A stretch of 64,000 bases of DNA, from positions 408,752 through 472,751 of the forward strand of contig NZ_BNAR01000007.1 in assembly GCF_014653695.1 (NCBI RefSeq), in the 5' to 3' direction. A program made the translations under genes and the position numbers. Positions 31,865-40,311 of this stretch are shown in pieces. The stretch is from Lentzea cavernae (GTDB lineage: Bacteria > Actinomycetota > Actinomycetes > Mycobacteriales > Pseudonocardiaceae). Position 1 is the first letter of the stretch. Every line of letters begins with the position of its first letter. The notes beneath the pieces are model-generated. The model was not told the origin of the DNA and ran no database searches. It saw only the letters and a program-made list of their open reading frames with translations.

Positions 31865-33904
31865 ATGAACATGGTCGACATCCGCGAGTCTGCCGTGCAG
31901 TGGGCGGCGGCGATCTCCGGCACCCTCGTCGCGAACTTCACGCGCGAGAACCTGGAGCGGCTGCTCGGCGGCTACCTCGAGCAGCTGCTGGGCGGTGGCG
32001 TGGACGAGGCCCGGCGAGCCGGCCGGTCGATGGTCGAGCACGACCTCATCTCCTCGGCGACGCTGGAGCAGTCGATCACGCACCTCGCTGAGCACACGCC
32101 CGCCACCCCGGCGCAGCTGGCCGCGCTCGCCGCCGGGTACGCCGAGGGGCTGCGCGACCGCACGCTCGACCAGCAGGAGATCAGCCGCACGGCCGCGATC
32201 AACACCATGCGCCGGGCCGAGGTCGCGGTCAGGGCGAGCGAGGCCAAGTTCCGCGCCGTCTTCGAGAGCGCGGCGTTCGGGATCGTCGTGAGCGACCTCA
32301 AGGGCGAGATCATCGACGTCAACGAGGCGTTGCTGTCGATGCTCGACTACAAGCAGGAGGACGTGCGCCGGATGAGCGGCCGCGACCTGGTGCACCCGGA
32401 CGACAGGGAAGGCCTGCGGCAGCTGACGAAGCAGCTGATCGCGTCCGAGCACGACAACGTCCGGGTCGAGAAGCGGATGGTCCGCAGCGACGGCGAGACG
32501 ATCCAGACCCACATGGCGATCTCGGTGGTGCGCGAGGAGGACGGCACGCCGCCGTACCTCGTCACGATGATCGAGAACATGAACGAGATGCGCGCACTGC
32601 AGTCGCAGCTCGTGCGGCAGAGCCTCAACGACATGCAGACGGGTCTGCCGAACCGCGCGCAGTTCCTGGGCTGGCTCGAGGGCGCGGTCGGGTCGAAGGG
32701 CCCGGAGACGCTCGCGCTGGTGCAGATCGACGTCGACGGGTTCCGCGGCATGAACGACGCCTTCGGCCACGACGTGGGCAACCGGGTGCTGATGCACGTC
32801 GCGACGCACCTGCGGGCGGTCTTCACCGAGGAGGTCGGCAAGGTCGCGCGCATCGGCGAGGACGAGTTCGGCGTCCTGGTCAAGGACCCGCGCGACATCC
32901 CGTCGGTGGTCGCCCTGGTCGACGAGTTCACCGCACGCCTGCAGGAGCCGACCTGGATCAACGGCCACGGCGTCGGCGTGACGACCAGCGTCGGCATCGT
33001 GCTGCGGGCGGCCCGCAACGGCGACGCGGTGGACCTGCTGCGCGCGGCGGACGTGACGGTCGCCTGGGCCAAGCGCGACGGCAAGGCGCAGTGGGCGTTG
33101 TACGACAGGGAACGCGACCAGCGCGACAGGGAGAGGTACGCGCTCGCCGCGTCGATCCCCGCCGCGCTGGAGGAGGGCCAGTTCCGCGTCGACTACCAGC
33201 CGGTCCGCTCCCTGGCGGACGGGTCGGTGCTCTCCCTCGAGGCCAAGATCGTCTGGGACCACCCCGAGCAGGGCGTGCTGTGCCCCGAGGTGTTCCTGGG
33301 CCAGGCCACCGCCAACGGCATGATCGTCCGGCTGGTGCGCTGGGCGCTCGAGGAGGCCTGCGCGCAGATGAGCGAGTGGCACGGCGCGCTGGGTTCCCGG
33401 ACGCCCGCGCTGACGATCGACCTGCCCCTGCGGCTGTGCCAGGAACCCGAGCTCGTCGCCGAGGTCTTCCGCGTGCTCGACCGCACCGGGCTGCCCGCGT
33501 CGTTGCTGAGCTTCGAACTGCACGAGCAGGTCTCCGCGATGCTGAACGGCGACCAGCTCGACGAGCTCACGATGCTCACCGAGCGCGGCGTCGGCCTGGT
33601 GGTCGACCAGGTGAGCGGCGGCAACATCGGCGTCGGCCGGCTGCGCGTGCTGCCGTGGAGCGGCCTGAAGTTCCACAGCGTCGTCGTGCACGCCCTCGCC
33701 TCCGGCTCGAACCGGGTGGAGGAGAGCGCCACGGTGGCCCTGCTGCGCTGGGCGTCGATGCTGCGGCTGCCCCTGTACGCCGACGGCGTGCGGACCGCGG
33801 TCGAGGAGTCCCGGCTGGCGGAGCTGGGCGTGACGGGCGCGCAGGGGCCGCACTTCGGTCCGGCGCTGTCGGTCTCCGAGGTCTCCGAGCTCCTTCTCAG
33901 CTAG
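31865..33904 (+). CDS. PAS-GGDEF-EAL protein with degenerate EAL domain
   Basis: A 679-residue cytoplasmic protein: an N-terminal helical sensor region (about 1-120), a PAS domain (about 125-245), a GGDEF domain (about 250-415) with the site GEDEF near 330, and an EAL domain (about 425-675). The EAL domain has lost key residues: the signature EALLRW reads EAKIVW, the Asn of the IN-S strand is Asp (TIDLPL), DDFG is DQVSG, and the KID strand is KFHS. It is therefore probably catalytically dead and may bind c-di-GMP or another ligand. The GGDEF site is conservatively altered, so synthesis remains possible. The start follows from the promoter at 31778. Confidence 0.88.
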   Translation: MNMVDIRESAVQWAAAISGTLVANFTRENLERLLGGYLEQLLGGGVDEARRAGRSMVEHDLISSATLEQSITHLAEHTPATPAQLAALAAGYAEGLRDRTLDQQEISRTAAINTMRRAEVAVRASEAKFRAVFESAAFGIVVSDLKGEIIDVNEALLSMLDYKQEDVRRMSGRDLVHPDDREGLRQLTKQLIASEHDNVRVEKRMVRSDGETIQTHMAISVVREEDGTPPYLVTMIENMNEMRALQSQLVRQSLNDMQTGLPNRAQFLGWLEGAVGSKGPETLALVQIDVDGFRGMNDAFGHDVGNRVLMHVATHLRAVFTEEVGKVARIGEDEFGVLVKDPRDIPSVVALVDEFTARLQEPTWINGHGVGVTTSVGIVLRAARNGDAVDLLRAADVTVAWAKRDGKAQWALYDRERDQRDRERYALAASIPAALEEGQFRVDYQPVRSLADGSVLSLEAKIVWDHPEQGVLCPEVFLGQATANGMIVRLVRWALEEACAQMSEWHGALGSRTPALTIDLPLRLCQEPELVAEVFRVLDRTGLPASLLSFELHEQVSAMLNGDQLDELTMLTERGVGLVVDQVSGGNIGVGRLRVLPWSGLKFHSVVVHALASGSNRVEESATVALLRWASMLRLPLYADGVRTAVEESRLAELGVTGAQGPHFGPALSVSEVSELLLS

Positions 33905-33970
33905 TTCTTATCAGGGTTTTCCACGGTTTCGGCACAGCCGGCTCACATGATGGGGGTCCATCGTGGAGTC

Positions 33971-34797
<827 letters not shown>

Positions 34798-34801
<4 letters not shown>

Positions 34802-36015
34802 GAGGTCCAAAGAGCGGAGATCGGCAAGCAGGTCATGCCGTTGCCGAAACTGCCCGAGAACTCACCGGAGTAGAGCACGAAGCCGGCGAGGAACCTGTCG
34901 CCCAGACGCCGTTGCAACAATCGCAGGCCGCGGAAGTCGTCCGTCCGGACGGACTCCGCGGCCTTGACCTCGACACCGATCACACGGCCGAGATGATCCT
35001 CCAACACCGCATCGACCTCGTACTGATCGCGATCGCGGTAGTGGTGAAGAGTCGCTCGTGTCTCCGACCACGTGAGTTGGCGAGCGAGTTCGCCCAGCAC
35101 GAAGTTCTCCAGCAGCGCACCCTCATCGGCGCCCAGGTGCGCGGCGATCCCGGAGTCCACGAAGAACACCTTCGGGGTTGCCACCGCACGGGTCGTGGCA
35201 TTGGCCGACCACGCAGGCACCGTCCGCACGAGGTAGATCGTTTCGAGGATCTCCACGTAACGCTTCACCGTGTTCGTGCTGAGCCCGAGCTCTCCGGCGA
35301 GCCGGTTGAAGCTCAGCATGCCCGCTGTCTGCGCGGCGAGGAGCGACATCAGCTTGCGCATGTCGCTCGCCTTGTCTATGTCGGCGACCTGCTTCACGTC
35401 GCGCGCCATGAGGTCGGCCAGGTACCCCTCGAAGAACTTGGTGCGACGACGGGGACTGTCGCGAAGCAACGCTTCCGGATAGCCCCCGCGTCGCGCACGC
35501 ATCAAGTAATCCTTCTTGCGCAGCTCACGCCAATCAACGCGCAGTTCCGGACCTCGTGCAAAAGCCGAGTCCACGAAACCGTCCGTCGTGCCGTCGATCT
35601 CGCCCTGCGACAGCGGCCACAGCTCGACCGTTTCCGAACGGCCCGGCAAGGCGTCCGGCAGTTCTTTCAGAGCCAGCAGTCGTGCCGACCCCGTGAGCAG
35701 GAACCGTCCAGGTCGCGGATCCCGATCAACCGTGTGCTTGATCTCCAACCACAGGTCGGGCACACGCTGCACCTCATCGATCAACAACAGGCCGTCGTGC
35801 TGAACGAATGCGCCGGGGTCGGCCTCGGCGATCGCGCGAACCGGTCCCTGGTCGAGGTACCGGGCGGCTCCACCGTGCTGGCGGAGCACCTTCTCGGCCA
35901 AGGTGCTCTTACCAACCTGGCGCGCACCGTTCAGCACTACGACACGTGTGTCCAGCAACGCCTCGGCCACGAGCTCGGCCGCACGTCGAGGGACGTAGTC
36001 AACAGCTTCCCGCAC
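34798..36015 (-). CDS. AAA_14/DUF4143 ATP-binding protein
   Basis: About 405 residues: a P-loop ATPase (Walker A GARQVGKST, then LLIDEVQRVPDLW as Walker B and arginine-finger region LLTGSARL) followed by DUF4143, an archaeal-type nuclease-like fold (FFVDSGIAAHLG, YEVDAVLEDH..GVEVKAAESV). The last segment keeps the E-D-V-E-V-K pattern of restriction-endonuclease-like sites. Function is unknown; such genes are sporadic and often horizontally acquired. The GTG start at 36015 is preferred because a TATGAT -10 box ends 6 nt before it; a 17-codon longer form starts at ATG 36066 inside the repeat array. Confidence 0.8.
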
Positions 36016-36021
36016 CACCTC

Positions 36022-36119
36022 ATCATACTGATCGAATGCACATCTGCCGATCCGCTCACTGCACATCTGCCGAGTTGCCTACTGCACATCTGCCGAACAT
36101 CTGGTTCTAGATCTGCCGA
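36022..36119 (-). promoter_or_regulatory. Promoter with four 23-bp-spaced repeat operators
   Basis: The unit TGCACATCTGCCGA occurs exactly at 36037, 36060 and 36083, and the core ATCTGCCGA again at 36111, so the four cores repeat every 23 bp. On the minus strand TCGGCA of the first unit serves as a -35 box, 17 nt from TATGAT (36027-36022), just before the ATPase start. A factor bound in tandem would occlude or activate this promoter. Confidence 0.65.
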
Positions 36120-36122
36120 AGA

Positions 36123-37355
36123 TCAGGACAGCCAGTCCGGGCGCAACGGCATGTGCGACGTCGTCCCGTCCAGCCGCACCCCGAGGATCTGGTGCAGCTG
36201 GATGTTGTTGCGGTCGAACCCGAGCCGCGACGCCGCGAGGTACAGCCGCCACACCCGCGCCCGCGCCTCCCCGACCTCCTCGACGGCCTCGTCCCAGTGC
36301 TGCTCGAGGTTGCGGCCCCACGCGGCCAGGGTCAGCGCGTAGTGCTCGCGGATGTTCTCCTCGTGCCGCACCTCGAACCCGGCGTCGTGCATCTGCGACA
36401 CGAGGTGCCCCGGTCCGACGAGCTCGCCGTCCGGGAACACGTAACGGTTGATGAACGGCCCCGACAACGCCTTCTGCTTGTTGTCCGGGCGGGTGATGCA
36501 GTGGTTCAGCAGGCGGCCGCCCGGCTTGAGCTTGCGGTACAGCGACGAGAAGTACGCCGGCAGCTGGGCCTTGCCGATGTGCTCGGTCAGGCCGATGGAC
36601 GACACCGCGTCGAAGCCGGTCTCGCGCACGTCGCGGTAGTCGAGGTGCCGCACCTCGGCCAGGTCCGAGAGCCCGGCCTCGACGATCGCCTTCTGCGCCC
36701 ACTCCGCCTGGTTGCGGGACAAGGTCACGCCGATCGCCCGCACGCCGTACTCGCGGGCGGCGTGCATGACCATGCCGCCCCAGCCGCAGCCGACGTCCAG
36801 CAGTCTCATGCCGGACTTGAGGCCCAGCTTGCGGGCGACCAGGTCGTGCTTCTCGAACTGGGCTTGTTCCAAAGTGGACTCCGTCGACGGGTACACCGCG
36901 CAGGTGTAGGCCATCGACGGGCCGAGGACCCATTCGTAGAACTGGTTCGAGACGTCGTAGTGGTGTGCGATGGCCTGCGAGTCGCGGGCCTTCGAGTGGC
37001 GCAGGCCGTGCAGGCGGGTCTCCTGCGGCGGCGGGGCCACCTTGTGCGACATCCGGATCCTGCCGAGGAACCGGAGCAGCTCCACCCGTTGCAGCACGGG
37101 CAGTTCGCGCAGCGAGAACTCGGAGAGCTGGGAGAGGCCGGCGTGCACGTCGCCGAGTATCTCCAGGTGGCCGGTCACGTAGGCGCGGGCGAGGCCGAGC
37201 TCACCTGGCGCGGAGGCCAGGTAGGACAGGGCTTCCGGCGTCCTGATGTTGATCGAGACCGGGGCTTGGTCAGGCCCGGCGGCACTGCCGTCGTAGGCCT
37301 TGAAGCGAACGTCGTTGCCACCCGTGATGCGCTGGAAAATGGAGGCCAACCGCAT
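36123..37355 (-). CDS. tmsB: Cyclopropane-fatty-acid-synthase-like methyltransferase, TmsB/BfaB type
   Basis: A 410-residue SAM-dependent methyltransferase. The SAM-binding motif is LDVGCGWGGM near 190, with YTCAVYP near 150 and HYDVSNQFYEW near 130, all typical of cyclopropane-fatty-acyl-phospholipid synthases. The gene ends next to the DUF4143 ATPase. Because the neighbouring upstream gene is an FAD-binding oxidoreductase, the pair matches tmsB/tmsA (bfaB/bfaA), which together convert oleoyl phospholipids to 10-methylene and then 10-methyl stearate (tuberculostearate-like) lipids. This assignment comes from the pairing. Acts at the membrane on phospholipid acyl chains. Confidence 0.75.
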   Translation of the reverse strand: MRLASIFQRITGGNDVRFKAYDGSAAGPDQAPVSINIRTPEALSYLASAPGELGLARAYVTGHLEILGDVHAGLSQLSEFSLRELPVLQRVELLRFLGRIRMSHKVAPPPQETRLHGLRHSKARDSQAIAHHYDVSNQFYEWVLGPSMAYTCAVYPSTESTLEQAQFEKHDLVARKLGLKSGMRLLDVGCGWGGMVMHAAREYGVRAIGVTLSRNQAEWAQKAIVEAGLSDLAEVRHLDYRDVRETGFDAVSSIGLTEHIGKAQLPAYFSSLYRKLKPGGRLLNHCITRPDNKQKALSGPFINRYVFPDGELVGPGHLVSQMHDAGFEVRHEENIREHYALTLAAWGRNLEQHWDEAVEEVGEARARVWRLYLAASRLGFDRNNIQLHQILGVRLDGTTSHMPLRPDWLS

Positions 37356-38663
37356 TCATCGTCCCCTGACACACTTGGCGTACAGATCAGGCAGGCGGTT
37401 CGTCTGGTCGTACCGGGCCTTCACGGACCGGTAGTGCGAACCGTTGTAGTGCCGCCAGAACTCGTCCTCGGTGTAGTACGAGTCCGAGTACAGCGACTTG
37501 TGGCCGCCCAGCCGCGCCACCTCGCGCTCGATCAGCCGGTTGCGGTCACCCATCTTCTCCCCCGGCCGGACCGGGACCTCCGACCAGAAACCGACGTTCA
37601 CGTACAGCGTGTCCGCGTTCATCGGGTACAGCGGCCAGCCCGTGGTGTCGCGCAGGCGGACCGGGCACAGCCACACCGGCGAGATGCCGATCTCGCGGTC
37701 GAAGAAGTCGAGGAAGTCGGCCAGTCCGGCGACCGGGATCTCCACGTCCTGGATCACCGGTTCGACGTCCGTGCGCGGCCGCAACCGCCGATGTTGGGCG
37801 ACGAGCTTCCGGTACACGTCCGAACGCAGGTAGCGCTTCGGCCACAGGCGGCGGACGACCGGGTTCTGCGCGCCGAACGCCCGCGAGCACCAGAACCAGT
37901 CGGTGTCCCAGCGCCACAGGTAGTCGTGGATCGTGAGGTGGTCCGTGCGGCGCTTCTGGATGGACCGGTAGTAGATGTCGTTGCCGGTGTAGTCCGACGT
38001 GTAGGGCGCGATGTCGACGTAGTGGCCCAGCGTCAGGTACATCTCGCCCCGCGAGAACACCGTGCCGTCGACGAAGTCCGCGGAACCGTCCTCGCAGACC
38101 TCCTCGATGACGGCGGCGCACTCCTCGAACGAGCCGAACGGCACGTGCCGCAGCCGGACGTACTGGCGCACCGGCTCCAGCTCGATCTCCAGCCGCAGCG
38201 CGTACCCGAGCGTCCCGTAGGAGTTGGGGAACGCGCGGAACAGGTCGTCGTCCGGCTTGGCGACGACGACCTCGCCGTCGCCGGTGAGGATCTCCAGCTC
38301 CCGCACGGACTCGTGCGGGAGTCCGTTGCGGAAGGACGAGGACTCGATTCCCAGTCCTGCCACCGCACCGCCGATGGTGATGGTCTTGAGCTGCGGCACC
38401 ACCAACGGCATCAAGCCGTGGGGAAGTGTCGCGGCGACGAGGTTCTCGTAGGTGGTCATGCCCTGCACCTGTGCGGTGCGTCCGACCGGGTCCACGGACA
38501 GGACCTGGTCGAACCTGCCGACGTCGAGCCCGCCGGCCTGGTCGGCCCGGAACCGGAAGAGGTTCGACGTCTTCTTCGCGAGCCGCACTGGCGCACCTTC
38601 GCGCATCGCGGCGTACTGCGCGCTCAGCGCAGCCACGGCCGAGCTGTGCCCATGGTCACTCAC
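37356..38663 (-). CDS. tmsA: FAD-binding oxidoreductase, TmsA/BfaA type
   Basis: A 435-residue FAD_binding_4 (VAO-type) protein. The FAD-binding region includes VPQLKTITIGGAVAGLGIESSS near 85-105 and LRLEIELEPV near 180, and the C-terminal half has the GHYVDIAPY and YRSIQKRR segments. Its stop directly abuts the methyltransferase start. In the TmsA/TmsB system this protein reduces the 10-methylene intermediate to the 10-methyl fatty acid, using NADPH through FAD. The GTG start at 38663 gives an N-terminus of the right length; longer frames upstream run into the divergent aidB region. Confidence 0.75.
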   Translation of the reverse strand: MSDHGHSSAVAALSAQYAAMREGAPVRLAKKTSNLFRFRADQAGGLDVGRFDQVLSVDPVGRTAQVQGMTTYENLVAATLPHGLMPLVVPQLKTITIGGAVAGLGIESSSFRNGLPHESVRELEILTGDGEVVVAKPDDDLFRAFPNSYGTLGYALRLEIELEPVRQYVRLRHVPFGSFEECAAVIEEVCEDGSADFVDGTVFSRGEMYLTLGHYVDIAPYTSDYTGNDIYYRSIQKRRTDHLTIHDYLWRWDTDWFWCSRAFGAQNPVVRRLWPKRYLRSDVYRKLVAQHRRLRPRTDVEPVIQDVEIPVAGLADFLDFFDREIGISPVWLCPVRLRDTTGWPLYPMNADTLYVNVGFWSEVPVRPGEKMGDRNRLIEREVARLGGHKSLYSDSYYTEDEFWRHYNGSHYRSVKARYDQTNRLPDLYAKCVRGR

Positions 38664-38748
38664 GAGAACGACGTTATTCCTCGTCACCGCCGTTGTCGCG
38701 CCCAAAAGCCCGAATGGGCCAGCGATCTCCCGCCGCACCCTGTCCGAA

Positions 38749-38767
38749 GTTACTTGCGAGTAGTAAC
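38749..38767. promoter_or_regulatory. Palindromic operator in the tmsA-aidB divergent region
   Basis: GTTACT (38749-38754), 7 nt, AGTAAC (38762-38767): a perfect inverted repeat. TAGTAA (38761-38766) lies 9 nt before the aidB ATG and could be its -10 box, so the site overlaps the aidB promoter. Confidence 0.55.
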
Positions 38768-38775
38768 GTGCGGGC

Positions 38776-40311
38776 ATGGCTACGCACGAGGTGACCAACC
38801 AGGTTCCGCCGCTGAGCGGTCACGACGTCGCGGACGATCCGGCCCTGCTCAGCTGGGTCGACGACGCCGAACTGCACTCGTTGGGGAAGCTCGCGGGCAG
38901 CCACGGGTGGCAGGAGCACGGTCGCCTCGCAAACGCTTTCCCGCCCGTGCTGCACACGCACGACCGGTATGGGAACCGGGTCGACGAGGTCGAGTTCCAC
39001 CCTGCGTGGCACGAACTGATGAACGTCGCCGTTTCGCACGGTTTGCACGCCTATGTCGACGGTGGGCACTTGGCGCGTGCGGCCAAGTTCTACGTGTGGT
39101 CCCAGGTCGAGGCCGGCCACGGATGCCCGATTTCGATGACTTACGCGGCTGTGCCCGCTTTGCGTGCCGCGCCGGAACTGGCCGAAAGCTACGAACCCCT
39201 TCTCACCGCACGGAACTACGACTTCGGACTCCGGGCACCGCTGGGCAAGCACGGCTTGATCGCCGGCATGTCGATGACCGAGAAGCAGGGCGGTTCGGAC
39301 GTCCGCGCGAACACCACGGTCGCGAAGCCGGTCGCCGACGGCTACGTGCTGACCGGGCACAAGTGGTTCACGTCGGCACCGATGTCGGACGTGTTCCTGA
39401 CGCTCGCGCAGGCCCCCGGCGGGCTGACGTGCTTCCTGGTGCCGAGGGTGCTGCCGGACGGCACGCGCAACCGGTTCTTCCTGCAGCGCCTGAAGGACAA
39501 GCTCGGCAACAAGTCGAACGCGTCCGCCGAGATCGAGTACGACGAGGCGCTCGCGCACCGGGTCGGCGACGAGGGCCGCGGCGTGCGGACGATCATCGAG
39601 ATGGTCAACATGACCCGTCTGGACTGCGTCCTCGGCAGCGCGGCGGGCATGCGCGCGGGGCTCAGGCAAGCAGCCCACCACGCCGCGCACCGCAAGGCGT
39701 TCGGCAGCTACCTGATCGACCAGCCCGCCATGCGCAACGTGCTGGCGGACCTCGCGATCGAGTCCGAGGCGGCCACCACGACGGCGATGTGGCTGGCCGA
39801 GCACCGGCCGCGGCTCGGGCTCGCCGTCACCAAGTACTGGGTGTGCAAACGCGGTCCGGTGCACGCCGCCGAGGCGCTGGAGTGCCTGGGAGGCAACGGG
39901 TACGTGGAGGAGAGCGGGATGCCCCGGCTGTTCCGCGAGTCGCCGCTGATGTCGATCTGGGAGGGCTCCGGCAACGTCGCCGCCCTGGACGTCCTGCGCG
40001 CGATGAAGAGGGAACCCGAGTCGGTGCAGGAGTTCCTGACCGCCGTCTCCGGGGTCCACCGGCGCATCGACAAGGCGCTGAACGAGCTCGGCACCGCGCT
40101 GTCCGATGTGGACGAGTCTCAGGCGCGCCGCGTCGTCGAGAGGATGGCGCTGATCCTGCAGGGCGCCCTGCTGGTGAAGCACGGGCACCCCGCGGTCGCG
40201 GACGCGTTCATCAGCTCACGGCTCGGCGGCGACTGGGGAGTCGCGTTCGGCACGCTCCCCAGGTCGACCGACTTCGCCTCGATCATCGACCGCGCCGTGC
40301 CCAAGCTCTAG
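38776..40311 (+). CDS. aidB: AidB-like acyl-CoA dehydrogenase family protein
   Basis: A 511-residue flavoprotein of the acyl-CoA dehydrogenase superfamily. AidB-type signatures are visible: the N-terminal THEVTNQVPPLSG, MTEKQGGSDVRANTT near 170 (the FAD loop), and RLFRESPLMSIWEGSGNV near 390, where the normal catalytic base region is replaced. Members of this subfamily bind DNA and protect against alkylation damage, although some are dehydrogenases. ATG at 38776. The last bases CTAG are shared with the stop of the opposing gene. Divergent from tmsA; the two may share a regulator through the palindrome at 38749. Confidence 0.88.
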   Translation: MATHEVTNQVPPLSGHDVADDPALLSWVDDAELHSLGKLAGSHGWQEHGRLANAFPPVLHTHDRYGNRVDEVEFHPAWHELMNVAVSHGLHAYVDGGHLARAAKFYVWSQVEAGHGCPISMTYAAVPALRAAPELAESYEPLLTARNYDFGLRAPLGKHGLIAGMSMTEKQGGSDVRANTTVAKPVADGYVLTGHKWFTSAPMSDVFLTLAQAPGGLTCFLVPRVLPDGTRNRFFLQRLKDKLGNKSNASAEIEYDEALAHRVGDEGRGVRTIIEMVNMTRLDCVLGSAAGMRAGLRQAAHHAAHRKAFGSYLIDQPAMRNVLADLAIESEAATTTAMWLAEHRPRLGLAVTKYWVCKRGPVHAAEALECLGGNGYVEESGMPRLFRESPLMSIWEGSGNVAALDVLRAMKREPESVQEFLTAVSGVHRRIDKALNELGTALSDVDESQARRVVERMALILQGALLVKHGHPAVADAFISSRLGGDWGVAFGTLPRSTDFASIIDRAVPKL

